NCBI GenBank assembly: GCA_902554135.1
Contig: CACDNJ010000011.1
Span: 1 to 18,080, forward strand
Length of the DNA: 18,080 bases
Reading direction: 5' to 3'
From: an uncultured Pelagibacteraceae bacterium
Lineage (GTDB): Bacteria; Pseudomonadota; Alphaproteobacteria; Pelagibacterales; Pelagibacteraceae
Positions 1-7,498 of the stretch are shown here, one piece after another. Below the pieces are notes generated by a model, which saw only the letters and a list, made by a program, of their open reading frames with translations, did not search any database and was not told where the DNA came from. The position numbers and the translations under genes are program-made. Within the stretch, counting starts at the first letter, position 1, and every line of letters begins with the position of its first letter.

Positions 1-1
1 A

Positions 2-127
2 AGAACTCCACTTCAAACTATTTGGTTTGGAACTGTTCCTTTTTTACTTACAGATATGATTAGACTTGCTCTTATTATTGCTTTCCCTGCGATATGTTTG
101 TATCTTCCAAGTCTAATGATGGGTTAG
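2..127 (+). CDS. TRAP transporter large permease (DctM-like), C-terminal fragment
   Basis: This is the 3' end of a gene that begins before the window. Reading from base 2, 41 codons run without a stop to TAG at 125-127. The peptide contains PFLLTDMIRLALIIAFPAIC and ends in a LYLPSLMMG-type tail. It resembles the last membrane helix of DctM-type TRAP large permeases, where a PF..(A/T)D(I/M)(V/I)RLAL..FPA..L.LPS pattern closes the protein. In that family the large subunit is the inner-membrane channel. It works with a small membrane subunit and a periplasmic binding protein to import organic acids, sulfonates and similar solutes using a sodium gradient. The gene is convergent with the sulfatase, and one base separates the two stop codons. 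The substrate cannot be judged from this fragment. The family call rests on a short segment, so confidence is moderate. Confidence 0.72.
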   Translation, partial: RTPLQTIWFGTVPFLLTDMIRLALIIAFPAICLYLPSLMMG

Positions 128-128
128 C

Positions 129-1712
129 TTACCAAACACCTATCATGATTCCGTCTTCTTTAGTGTAGTCTCTATCTTTTAAAACGAACTCATCTGTTGC
201 TGCTACTCTATTTTTTCTACTAACTAGTCTTTGTAAAAGTAATTCTTTCATTTCATCCCTTGTTTTAGAATGTTTTGTTGATTGTCCAAGATCTTTGAAT
301 TCATCGGGATCATTCTCCAAATCAAATAATTGAGCTGGAAATCCTTTATAATAAATGTATTTCCATTTGTTAGTTCTCAACATGTAAGCTCTTGCGTCTG
401 ATGCTCCAAGCTTAAGTAATTTTCTGGCTTCGTTAAATGAATAATCAATCTCACTAAAAACTGAATCTCTCCATTTTTTTATCTTCTCTCCTTTAATAAT
501 TGGCATTAATGAATTGCCCTCTAAACGGTGTTTACTTGCTGGGCTTTCCACAGCATCCAAAAAAGTTGGAAGAAGATCAATTGCCTCTATAAAACGCTTT
601 TCTTTATGACCTCTTGTTTTATTTGCTGAATCACTTGGATCGTAAATAATCATTGGAACTCTAACGATCTGTTCATGAAAGAATTCCTTTTCTCCCAACC
701 AATGATCTCCATGATAATCTCCGTGGTCAGAAGTAAAAACGATCATCGTATTCTTCATATTTCCAGACTCTTCTAAAAATTTGAACAGTCTTCCTAAATT
801 ATCGTCGATTTGTTTAATCAATCCCATATAGCCTGCAAGCACAGTATTACGTACTTCGTCTCTAGAAAAAGTTTTAGAAACGCTTGTTTCTATAAAGGCT
901 TTGTATACAGGATGAGCATTTTCTTTTTGGGCTTCACTTCTGTGTACTGGATAAAATTGATTTTGAGAAAACATATTATGATATGGCGCAGGTGCCATAT
1001 AAGGCCAATGTGGTTTTATATAGGACAAGTGTAAGAACCATGGCTTGTCTGAACTTTCTTTTATAAATTCCATTGCTCTATTTGTCATGAATGCGGTTTC
1101 AGAATGTTTTTCAGGAATTCTTGCTGGTTTATTTGAATTCCTTAATTTCCATCCACTTAATATTTCTCCGTTCTTTCCTTCCGCAGAGTTTGCCCAAGTA
1201 TTCCATGGATTGTCCCCTTTATATCCAAGTTTATTTAACCATGCATTATAGGATAAAGTTTTTTTTGCTTTTTTGATTTGATTGTTTGGATGAAGCCCGT
1301 CATCTCTTTCGTAGGGTTCAAAACCCGGTTCACTAACTATCAAACCAATTTCTGTATCTTTGTTTATGCCCAAACGTGCCATCCCTTCAGCATCTGGTTT
1401 CATATGTGTCTTGCCCACTATTCCTGTTCTTATTCCAGATTGTCTTAAATAATCACCGATAGTTAATTCGCCGATTGGAAGTGGAACTTGGTTCCATGTA
1501 GAACCGTGACTGAAAACTGTTCTGCCAGTATAGTATGAAGCTCTCGATGGACCGCAAACTGGAGATTGGACGTAAGCTGACTCAAATAAAATTCCTTTTT
1601 TTGCAAGATTATCAATGTTCGGTGTTTTTAAATGGGGATGACCATAACAAGACAGATAATCCCATCTTAATTGGTCAGTCATAATAAACAAAATGTTACG
1701 AACTTTGCCCAT
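129..1712 (-). CDS. Formylglycine-type sulfatase, related to phosphonate monoester hydrolases
   Basis: This 527-residue protein of the alkaline phosphatase superfamily should hydrolyse a sulfate ester or a phospho/phosphonate ester. Near the N-terminus, D13-Q14 are metal ligands. C53-G-P-S-R57 is the C-x-P-S-R motif in which the cysteine becomes formylglycine, so a separate maturation enzyme is needed. N74, K101 and H103 (VGKTHM), H235 (KPHWPY), D329-H330 (FTSDHGD) and K342 complete a plausible active site. Length and several blocks (around residues 197-247, ARIPEKHS to APYHNMF) resemble bacterial phosphonate monoester hydrolases as I recall them, but K101/H103 are the residues typical of sulfatases. 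No signal peptide is visible, so a cytoplasmic location is likely and the substrate would have to be imported or made inside. It is the last gene of a tight five-gene leftward block and meets a TRAP transporter tail to tail. The superfamily is certain; the substrate is unknown. Confidence 0.9.
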   Translation of the reverse strand: MGKVRNILFIMTDQLRWDYLSCYGHPHLKTPNIDNLAKKGILFESAYVQSPVCGPSRASYYTGRTVFSHGSTWNQVPLPIGELTIGDYLRQSGIRTGIVGKTHMKPDAEGMARLGINKDTEIGLIVSEPGFEPYERDDGLHPNNQIKKAKKTLSYNAWLNKLGYKGDNPWNTWANSAEGKNGEILSGWKLRNSNKPARIPEKHSETAFMTNRAMEFIKESSDKPWFLHLSYIKPHWPYMAPAPYHNMFSQNQFYPVHRSEAQKENAHPVYKAFIETSVSKTFSRDEVRNTVLAGYMGLIKQIDDNLGRLFKFLEESGNMKNTMIVFTSDHGDYHGDHWLGEKEFFHEQIVRVPMIIYDPSDSANKTRGHKEKRFIEAIDLLPTFLDAVESPASKHRLEGNSLMPIIKGEKIKKWRDSVFSEIDYSFNEARKLLKLGASDARAYMLRTNKWKYIYYKGFPAQLFDLENDPDEFKDLGQSTKHSKTRDEMKELLLQRLVSRKNRVAATDEFVLKDRDYTKEDGIMIGVW

Positions 1713-1713
1713 A

Positions 1714-2628
1714 TTATTTTATTCCAAACCTTAAACTTTTTTCAAGTTTTTTTCCTTCAAGAGTCTTTAATTCAACTTTAACATCTTTATTTAATCTCAT
1801 ATCTTTGCCGTTTTTCCACAAACCTGCTGCCAAGTGTATGATTCCAATTTTCTCATTAGGAAGAAAAGGTTCAACGAATGTATCGTTTTTCGTATCATAC
1901 TTTGGAAGTAAGTGGCTGGTTATCCAATTACACTTTAGAGGTAAAAACTCGACTTCAACATTGTCATGATAAACAGCAATATTAATTGCTAAACCTTCCG
2001 AACCAAAAACTTTTCCTTTTGATAAAGTTTTTTTTAAATTTTCTTGCCAAACTTCCCAACATTTAGAATTTTTTTCCAAAGAAAAAACCCCAATGTTTAT
2101 ATGTGGTGCAAAAGCTAGCTTTCTAGCAATACTATCGTCAATGCCTGAAGCTTTTGCATGTTTATAATTTTGAGATTTTATAACGGCAACTTTTCCTAAC
2201 AACCATTTTACTTTTGACATTATTCTGTAGCCAGGCCCTAAACTTTGAGTAATTCCAAGTTTTCCATCATTACAAGCTCTAAAATAAAGATCTATGGCAA
2301 ACCAAGAATGAACCCAAGCGTCACAATCAATCCAAAGGTATTTTTCAAATTCTGGAAAATAATTAGGTAGGAACGCTCTGGAAACTTGACTTTTTAACCA
2401 TTCTTTTTTCAAAACTTTATAGCCGGGGACTTTGATGTCCCATTCAGCTTTTTTCACTGAGTAAACTTTTTTCTTAAGGATTTCTAATTGTTCATTAGTT
2501 AATCCGGCATCCAAAACACATATGGAAACATTTTTGCTTTCTTCGTGAGCTTTTATTGAATTAATGAGTTCTTCTAATAGTTCAAAATAATTTGCGTCTG
2601 CAAGTGTTACGATAGCATTTGAATTCAT
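1714..2628 (-). CDS. GT8-like glycosyltransferase (GT-A fold)
   Basis: This is a probable sugar transferase of 304 residues. The N-terminus (AIVTLADANYFELLEELINS) fits the first strand and helix of GT-A enzymes that bind a nucleotide sugar. The motif LWIDCDAWV holds D101-C-D103, a DxD that would bind the divalent metal and the sugar-nucleotide diphosphate. Downstream, APHINIGVFSLE (174-185) is a block typical of GT8 and related families, and IIHLAAGLW (263-271, H265) resembles the GT8 C-terminal H-x-x-G-x-x-K-P-W element, though it is degenerate. No membrane segment is visible, so it probably acts on the cytoplasmic side. One base separates it from the upstream GT17 gene and one from the downstream sulfatase, so all three are probably co-transcribed. 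There is no clear Shine-Dalgarno site. Donor and acceptor sugars cannot be predicted. Confidence 0.75.
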   Translation of the reverse strand: MNSNAIVTLADANYFELLEELINSIKAHEESKNVSICVLDAGLTNEQLEILKKKVYSVKKAEWDIKVPGYKVLKKEWLKSQVSRAFLPNYFPEFEKYLWIDCDAWVHSWFAIDLYFRACNDGKLGITQSLGPGYRIMSKVKWLLGKVAVIKSQNYKHAKASGIDDSIARKLAFAPHINIGVFSLEKNSKCWEVWQENLKKTLSKGKVFGSEGLAINIAVYHDNVEVEFLPLKCNWITSHLLPKYDTKNDTFVEPFLPNEKIGIIHLAAGLWKNGKDMRLNKDVKVELKTLEGKKLEKSLRFGIK

Positions 2629-2629
2629 T

Positions 2630-3526
2630 TTAATTTTTTAAAATCCATTCGTTAAATTTTTCTTTATTTTTTTGAAGATAAATAGGCAATTCATTCATAT
2701 CTACTGTTTTTAATTTCTTTTGGCTTCTAAACTTAGCCTCACTTGAATTTGCAAGCAAATCATAAACTGGTTTTTTTTCCTTTATCATTTTATCAATTTC
2801 TTTTGCGCTAATATTGCTTTGATCATATTCGATATGATGTAGATAGGACCTTAATTTTTTATCAATTTCCTCAGGTGTTTTAATATTAGTAAAATGCCAG
2901 CCACCATCTTGAACAAAAAATACATCGTTATATTTTTTTTCTGAAAAAAGAGCATCAATTCTCCATAAAGGATATTTTCTATCTTTAACATCTCTCAACC
3001 ATTGTGGGGAAATTAAATTTTTCATCTTACATGATTTTGATCCATGCCAATTCATGTTTTCTAAGATTAGATTAAATTTGTAGTAAAACATTTTTTGATT
3101 AAATAAAATTATTTTATTCTTTATCTCATTAAAGTTTATATTTTCTAAATTTGGAATTTCATCAACATCCGAAATAATGACCTGATCGTTTGGTTCTGCA
3201 GATTTTAACAAATTAAGAATGCTATTCCTTTGATGGTGTTCACGTCTATAGGCGTTTAGAATTATTTTGGACTCTTTTATATCATCCGCATCATAACTGT
3301 TAATGGGTTCTATGCCTTTGGGCAAACTTTCAACAACAAGGTAATTGATCTTGTCCTTAAACTTCTGAAATTTTTTTATATCAAATATTAACTCTCTTTT
3401 TTTTCCGCTATGAGTAAACATGCTCTCAACTATAATAAATTTGTCTATAAATTTATCGAGAGTATTCAACCTTATGTCCAACAACATTTCTTCGTCGTAA
3501 AACATAAAACAATCAAAAATTTTCAT
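2630..3526 (-). CDS. Family 17 glycosyltransferase (beta-1,4-N-acetylglucosaminyltransferase-like)
   Basis: This 298-residue protein has the layout of glycosyltransferase family 17, known from the animal enzyme that adds bisecting GlcNAc to N-glycans and from many uncharacterised bacterial members. Visible family features are the start MKIFDCFMFYDEEMLLDIRL, then IIVES-MFTHSGKKREL (31-45), RREHHQRN (94-101), and VIISDVDEIPNL (116-127), in which D120-V-D122 is the metal-binding DxD. GGWHFTNI follows at 208-215. No signal peptide or membrane helix is seen. It overlaps the upstream cyclotransferase-like gene by four bases (ATGA type) and lies one base from the GT8-like gene. Bacterial GT17 proteins are usually found with surface-polysaccharide or glycan-modifying genes, so a role in a cell-surface or small-molecule glycan is inferred. 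Acceptor and donor are unknown. Confidence 0.85.
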   Translation of the reverse strand: MKIFDCFMFYDEEMLLDIRLNTLDKFIDKFIIVESMFTHSGKKRELIFDIKKFQKFKDKINYLVVESLPKGIEPINSYDADDIKESKIILNAYRREHHQRNSILNLLKSAEPNDQVIISDVDEIPNLENINFNEIKNKIILFNQKMFYYKFNLILENMNWHGSKSCKMKNLISPQWLRDVKDRKYPLWRIDALFSEKKYNDVFFVQDGGWHFTNIKTPEEIDKKLRSYLHHIEYDQSNISAKEIDKMIKEKKPVYDLLANSSEAKFRSQKKLKTVDMNELPIYLQKNKEKFNEWILKN

Positions 3527-3948
3527 CTAACTTTTATTTTTTTATTCCTTGAAATAACAATATAATTATTTTTATAACCGCAGTCTCTGTACCCTTTTAT
3601 AATTAAATTTAAATATCTTTTGCTAGGCGGGATAGGCTTACTTTTTTTTGGCATGTAATAAAACATTACTTTTCTTCCAAAAAGTTTAAAATATTTTTTG
3701 ATATAAACATCGGGGAAGTCTTCATAAACATCTAATTTTTTTTCATCTTGCTTGCTTATCTTATATATCGCTCCCAAAACCGTGCTATTTTTTTTTCTCT
3801 CCACATCGGCAACTCCTCCTCCATAATACATATGTCTAAAAACAAGTTTGTAACCTTTTAATTTGTGACACCCTATATATTTTGAATCTTTACATCGTTT
3901 TTTCATTTGTTTTTGATAAAGATTACTTCCAAAAGCAAAATACAGCAT
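3523..3948 (-). CDS. Gamma-glutamylcyclotransferase-like (AIG2/GGCT fold) protein
   Basis: This is a small 141-residue protein. The N-terminal LYFAFGSNLYQKQM (2-15) is the FAYGSNL motif of gamma-glutamylcyclotransferase-like proteins, which forms the glutamyl-binding loop. A glutamate at 76, in KKLDVYEDFPDVYIKKY, sits where the family's catalytic acid lies. GAIYKIS (59-65) is the usual strand before it. Family members cyclise gamma-glutamyl amines or peptides to 5-oxoproline plus the free amine. The exact substrate here is unknown. The C-terminal part is very lysine-rich and basic. The start codon shares one base with the stop of the CinA-like gene (TAATG), and a good Shine-Dalgarno site precedes it, which supports this start. 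The end overlaps GT17 by four bases. A cyclotransferase in a glycosyltransferase block is not an obvious pathway fit. Confidence 0.8.
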   Translation of the reverse strand: MLYFAFGSNLYQKQMKKRCKDSKYIGCHKLKGYKLVFRHMYYGGGVADVERKKNSTVLGAIYKISKQDEKKLDVYEDFPDVYIKKYFKLFGRKVMFYYMPKKSKPIPPSKRYLNLIIKGYRDCGYKNNYIVISRNKKIKVR

Positions 3949-4709
3949 TAAATCCCTCTAAAAATTTTTATTTTTTTGTTTCTTAACATCTTAATAATAG
4001 CTTTGTGGCAAGATTGTAAGCTAATTTTATTTGTAGATCTTATAACAATTGAAATGCCTATTTTTCCAAGCCTAAAAAAAGGATAGCTGCCTATATCAAC
4101 AAATTTTTTATATTTTTTTTGAACTGTCTCTAATCCTTTTGCGATATTACTTTCTATTGTTTCTACACTTACTGTTAAACTATATGTTTTTAATCCTGGT
4201 TTTAAATATTTCTTCAAGTTAGCACTCATAGATTTTAATATTGAAGGAACTCCGGGAAGGCAGATAACGTTTTTAATTACAAATCCAGGTGCTGCGCTAG
4301 AAGGATTAAAAACTAATTTTGCACCTTCTGGCATTTTTGCCATTTTTTTTCTTGGATCATTAAAATTTTTTTTTCCATAATATTTTAGCAATATGCTGTA
4401 AGCCTCTTTATGATAAGTGTATTTTTTTTTGAAAGCTTTTGATATTGATTTTGAAGTAATATCATCGTGGGTTGGTCCTATTCCACCTGTTGTTAAAACG
4501 TAATTATAACTTTTGCTTAAAGCTAAAACGCTTTTTATTATTTTGCTTTCAATATCTGGCACAATTCTAACTTCTCCAATTTTAATTCCTAAGTTATTAT
4601 TAAGCCATGAAGCTAAATAGGAAACGTTTTGATCCATCGTTCTTCCCGATAAAATCTCGTTACCAATAACTAATATTCCAGCAGTAATTTTTTTACTTTT
4701 TCTTACCAT
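3948..4709 (-). CDS. CinA N-terminal-like (COG1058, molybdopterin-binding domain) protein
   Basis: This 253-residue protein consists of the MoCF/CinA N-terminal domain. Evidence is GILVIGNEILSGRTMDQN (11-28), TTGGIGPTHDDIT (73-85), PGFVI (141-145) and CLPGVPSIL (150-158). All are standard for COG1058, which shares the fold of MoaB/MogA. Some CinA proteins of this type hydrolyse ADP-ribose or other nucleotides. The C-terminal nicotinamide-mononucleotide deamidase domain of full-length CinA (about 400 residues) is absent, so this is the stand-alone form, common in alphaproteobacteria, and does not look like a truncation. It is the first gene of the leftward five-gene block and lies 20 bases from the divergent sfsA. 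The putative promoter leaves no room for a ribosome-binding site, so a leaderless message is possible. Family is clear; exact reaction is not. Confidence 0.85.
   Translation of the reverse strand: MVRKSKKITAGILVIGNEILSGRTMDQNVSYLASWLNNNLGIKIGEVRIVPDIESKIIKSVLALSKSYNYVLTTGGIGPTHDDITSKSISKAFKKKYTYHKEAYSILLKYYGKKNFNDPRKKMAKMPEGAKLVFNPSSAAPGFVIKNVICLPGVPSILKSMSANLKKYLKPGLKTYSLTVSVETIESNIAKGLETVQKKYKKFVDIGSYPFFRLGKIGISIVIRSTNKISLQSCHKAIIKMLRNKKIKIFRGI
3954..3959 (-). promoter_or_regulatory. Shine-Dalgarno site of the cyclotransferase-like gene
   Basis: On the minus strand AGAGGG lies five bases before the ATG, inside the last codons of the CinA-like gene. It is one of only two clear Shine-Dalgarno sites in the window. 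It fixes the start of the cyclotransferase-like gene at the TAATG stop/start junction. Confidence 0.6.
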
Positions 4710-4720
4710 AATTTGATAAT
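4692..4720 (+). promoter_or_regulatory. Putative promoter of the sfsA-map-pur-bolA-grxD block
   Basis: A -35-like TTTACT (4692-4697) and a -10-like GATAAT (4715-4720) are separated by 17 bases, the optimal spacing. Transcription would start near 4727, about three bases before the sfsA ATG at 4730, so the mRNA would be nearly leaderless. The -35 lies inside the first codons of the divergent CinA-like gene. It is the only place for a promoter directly in front of the nine-gene block. Confidence 0.45.
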
Positions 4721-4743
4721 ATTAAAAAAATGGATTTTGAGAA
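4716..4743 (-). promoter_or_regulatory. Putative promoter of the leftward five-gene block
   Basis: On the minus strand a -35-like TTCTCA (4738-4743) and a -10-like TATTAT (4716-4721) are 16 bases apart. The -10 ends six bases before the ATG at 4709, which would give a message with essentially no leader. Both hexamers are imperfect and AT-rich DNA makes chance matches common. It overlaps the divergent sfsA promoter. Confidence 0.35.
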
Positions 4744-5437
4744 CGAATTAATACCAGGAGTTTTAATAAAAAGATACAAGCGATTTTTTGCTGATATTAA
4801 ATTGAAAGACAAAACTATTACTGCGCACTGTCCAAATCCTGGATCCATGTTTAAACTTTTGGATAAAGGAAATCCTGTTTGGATAACAAAATCTGACAAT
4901 GAAAAAAGAAAGCTACAACATACTCTTCAAATTATAGAGGTTAATAAAATAAAATTTTGCGTAAATACTCATATAACAAATAAAGTAGTTCAAGAATCAC
5001 TTGAAAAAAAATTAATTGAAGAGTTAGTTGAATATAATCTTGTCAGACCAGAAAAAAAATTTGGAGCCAATACTAGATTTGATTTCCTTTTACATAATCC
5101 AAAAAAAGATAAGAAAGCTTTTCTTGAAGTGAAAAGTGTGTCTCTTAGCAGAAAAGAAGGTCATGCTGAATTTCCTGATGCAGTAACAAGCCGAGGTAAA
5201 AAACATTTAGAAAGCCTCATGTCTGCAAACAAGCAGGGATACGAAAGCTATCTAATGTTTCTAATTCAAATAGAAAAATGCAAGTCTTTTAGCATTGCTT
5301 CAGATATTGATCCTGAATATTTCAAAGTTTTTAAGGATGCATTAAAAAAAAACGTTAAAGTGATTTGTTATGATTGTAAATTTTCCAACAAAGGATTAGA
5401 AATAAATAACAAAATAAATTGTTTAAATGACAAATGA
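4730..5437 (+). CDS. sfsA: SfsA family protein (sugar fermentation stimulation protein homologue)
   Basis: This 235-residue protein matches SfsA in length and order of motifs. LIPGVLIKRYKRFFADIKL (7-25) is the OB-like N-terminal part, and AHCPNPGSM (32-40) is a family block. The C-terminal PD-(D/E)XK nuclease-like core shows R116-F-D118-F, E133-V-K135 and AEFPDAVTSRGKKHL (146-160). In E. coli SfsA binds DNA and was linked to maltose metabolism genes; its enzymatic role is not settled. The ATG is the only start available, since no other start codon lies between the divergent gene and this one in frame. There is no Shine-Dalgarno site. It overlaps map by 11 bases and opens the nine-gene rightward block. 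Confidence 0.9.
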   Translation: MDFENELIPGVLIKRYKRFFADIKLKDKTITAHCPNPGSMFKLLDKGNPVWITKSDNEKRKLQHTLQIIEVNKIKFCVNTHITNKVVQESLEKKLIEELVEYNLVRPEKKFGANTRFDFLLHNPKKDKKAFLEVKSVSLSRKEGHAEFPDAVTSRGKKHLESLMSANKQGYESYLMFLIQIEKCKSFSIASDIDPEYFKVFKDALKKNVKVICYDCKFSNKGLEINNKINCLNDK

Positions 5438-6203
5438 AATTCTAGAAGCTTTTGAAGGTACAAGGAAGGCCGGATCCATAGCTGCATCTGCTTTGGATAA
5501 AGTTGCAGAAATAGTCAAGCCAGGTGTAACAACTGAAAAAATCGATAAACTATGTTACGAGTTTATAAATGATTCAGGAGCTTACTCTGCTCCTTTATTT
5601 TACAGAGGTTTTCCAAAATCTTGTTGTACATCTCCTAACCATGTCGTCTGTCACGGAATACCCAAAAACAAAATATTAAAAGAAGGAGATATAGTTAATG
5701 TGGATGTTACTGCATTAAAAGATGGTTGGCATGGTGACACGAGTAGAATGTTTTTCGTTGGAGAAGTTTCTGTAAAAGCTAAAAAACTAGTAAAAGTTAC
5801 CTACGAATCTATGATTAAAGGAATTAAAACTTTGAAGAACGGATCTTTTGTTGGCAATATTGGTTCTGCAATCCAAAAGCATGTGGAGTCACAAGGTTTT
5901 TCTGTGGTTAGAGATTTTTGTGGTCATGGAACTGGAAAAAAGTTTCATGAAAACCCAAATATATTACATTATGGAGAACCTGAGACAGGTGAAAAATTAA
6001 CAACCGGTATGATATTTACAATTGAACCAATGATAAATGAAGGAGAATATAACACAAAGTTACTAAATGATGGTTGGACAGCAGTTACTAAAGATAAAAC
6101 TTTGTCTGCACAATTTGAACACACAGTTGGTGTAACAGATAAGGGTTATGAAGTATTTACTTTGTCAAAAAACGGATTAGATTCTCCTCCTTATAAAACA
6201 TGA
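5427..6203 (+). CDS. map: Methionine aminopeptidase, type I
   Basis: This 258-residue enzyme removes the initiator methionine from new proteins in the cytoplasm. All five metal ligands of the family are present: D93 and D104 (VNVDVTALKDGWHGDTSRMF), H167 (FCGHGTG), E200 (TIEPMINEG) and E231 (QFEHTVGV). The substrate-contacting histidine H76 is in CHGIP and H174 follows in FHENP. The length is normal for type Ia enzymes without an N-terminal extension. It begins 11 bases before the sfsA stop and ends with an ATGA overlap with purB, so it is likely translated from the same message. Confidence 0.97.
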   Translation: MTNEILEAFEGTRKAGSIAASALDKVAEIVKPGVTTEKIDKLCYEFINDSGAYSAPLFYRGFPKSCCTSPNHVVCHGIPKNKILKEGDIVNVDVTALKDGWHGDTSRMFFVGEVSVKAKKLVKVTYESMIKGIKTLKNGSFVGNIGSAIQKHVESQGFSVVRDFCGHGTGKKFHENPNILHYGEPETGEKLTTGMIFTIEPMINEGEYNTKLLNDGWTAVTKDKTLSAQFEHTVGVTDKGYEVFTLSKNGLDSPPYKT

Positions 6204-7498
6204 TAGAAAGATACTCTAGAAAAGAAATCAAACAAATTTGGGAAGATCAAAACAGATATAAAATTTGGTTAGAAATAGAACTCACTGCTGCTCAAGCAAT
6301 GGAAAAATTTAAAATAATTCCTAAAGGAGTTACAAAGAAAGTTAAATCAAAATCAAAGATTGATGTAAATAAAATTTTAAAAATAGAAGGAAAGGTTAGA
6401 CATGATGTAATCGCTTTCTTAACTTCAATCATGGAAAAATCAGGTAAGGAAGGAAGATTTTTACACAAGGGTATGACATCATCAGATGTATTGGATACTT
6501 GTTTTAATCTACAATTGAAACAATCTGGTACAATCCTGCTAAAAGATATTGAAGAATTATTAAGATCAATAAAAAAACAGGCTCTCAAACATAAGTACAC
6601 TTTATGTATTGGAAGAAGTCATGGAATACATGCCGAACCAACAACATTTGGTTTAAAACTTTTAACTTTCTATGCAGAATTTTCAAGAAACTATAATCGT
6701 CTAGAAAAAGCAATTGAAGAAATTTCTACATGCGCAATCTCAGGTGCTGTTGGAACGTTTGCGAATATTGATCCAAGAATTGAGAAATACGTTGCAAATA
6801 AATTAAAATTAAAAATTGAGCCAATATCTACTCAGATTATACCTAGAGATAGGCATGCTCAATTTTTTTCTGTCTTAGGAATTATAGCTAGTTCGATAGA
6901 AAGATTTGCTGTTGAAATAAGAAATCTTCAAAGAACAGAAGTATCAGAAGTCTATGAATTCTTTAAGAAAAAACAAATGGGATCTTCTGCAATGCCACAC
7001 AAAAAAAATCCTGTGCTAAGCGAAAATCTTACTGGCCTAGCTAGACTTATAAGATCTACAGTTATGCCAGCAATGGAGAATATAGTGCTCTGGCATGAAA
7101 GAGATATTTCTCATTCAAGTGTAGAAAGAAATATAGGCCCAGATGCTACTGTAACTTTAGATTTTGCTCTAAATAGATTAAATGAAATTGTAAAATCAAT
7201 GAAGATTGATGCAAAAAATATGAGAAAAAATTTATATTTAACAAAAGGTCTCTTCTTTTCACAAAGAGTTTTGTTGGATCTTACGTCTAGAGGCCTAAAA
7301 AGAGAGACCGCTTATAAGATGGTACAAAAATGTGCTATGAAATCCCTTGAAAACAACTCTTCTTTTTACGATAGTTTATTGAAAGATAAAAAAATAATGA
7401 AAATAATACCTGTTAGTAATTTAAAAAAATTATTTGATTTTAGTTATCACACGAGAAAAATTAATGTAATTTTTAGTCGAGTGTTAAGAAAAAAATGA
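6200..7498 (+). CDS. purB: Adenylosuccinate lyase
   Basis: This 432-residue enzyme of the fumarase/aspartase superfamily catalyses two fumarate-releasing steps: SAICAR to AICAR, and adenylosuccinate to AMP. The superfamily signature [10 protein letters not shown] is at residues 262-271. The flexible loop around these residues carries the catalytic serine. TSSDVLDTC (93-101) and [14 protein letters not shown] (about 138-151) supply other active-site residues. Length and N-terminus ([16 protein letters not shown]) match the short bacterial form. It is joined to map by ATGA and to purC by ATGA, placing it directly before the enzyme that makes its substrate. Confidence 0.97.
   Translation: MIERYSRKEIKQIWEDQNRYKIWLEIELTAAQAMEKFKIIPKGVTKKVKSKSKIDVNKILKIEGKVRHDVIAFLTSIMEKSGKEGRFLHKGMTSSDVLDTCFNLQLKQSGTILLKDIEELLRSIKKQALKHKYTLCIGRSHGIHAEPTTFGLKLLTFYAEFSRNYNRLEKAIEEISTCAISGAVGTFANIDPRIEKYVANKLKLKIEPISTQIIPRDRHAQFFSVLGIIASSIERFAVEIRNLQRTEVSEVYEFFKKKQMGSSAMPHKKNPVLSENLTGLARLIRSTVMPAMENIVLWHERDISHSSVERNIGPDATVTLDFALNRLNEIVKSMKIDAKNMRKNLYLTKGLFFSQRVLLDLTSRGLKRETAYKMVQKCAMKSLENNSSFYDSLLKDKKIMKIIPVSNLKKLFDFSYHTRKINVIFSRVLRKK

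Noticed and set aside
810..1276. Small rightward open frames inside the sulfatase gene
   Set aside because: They lie fully opposite a long conserved sulfatase, resemble no family, and are explained by the low stop frequency on the strand opposite a real gene.
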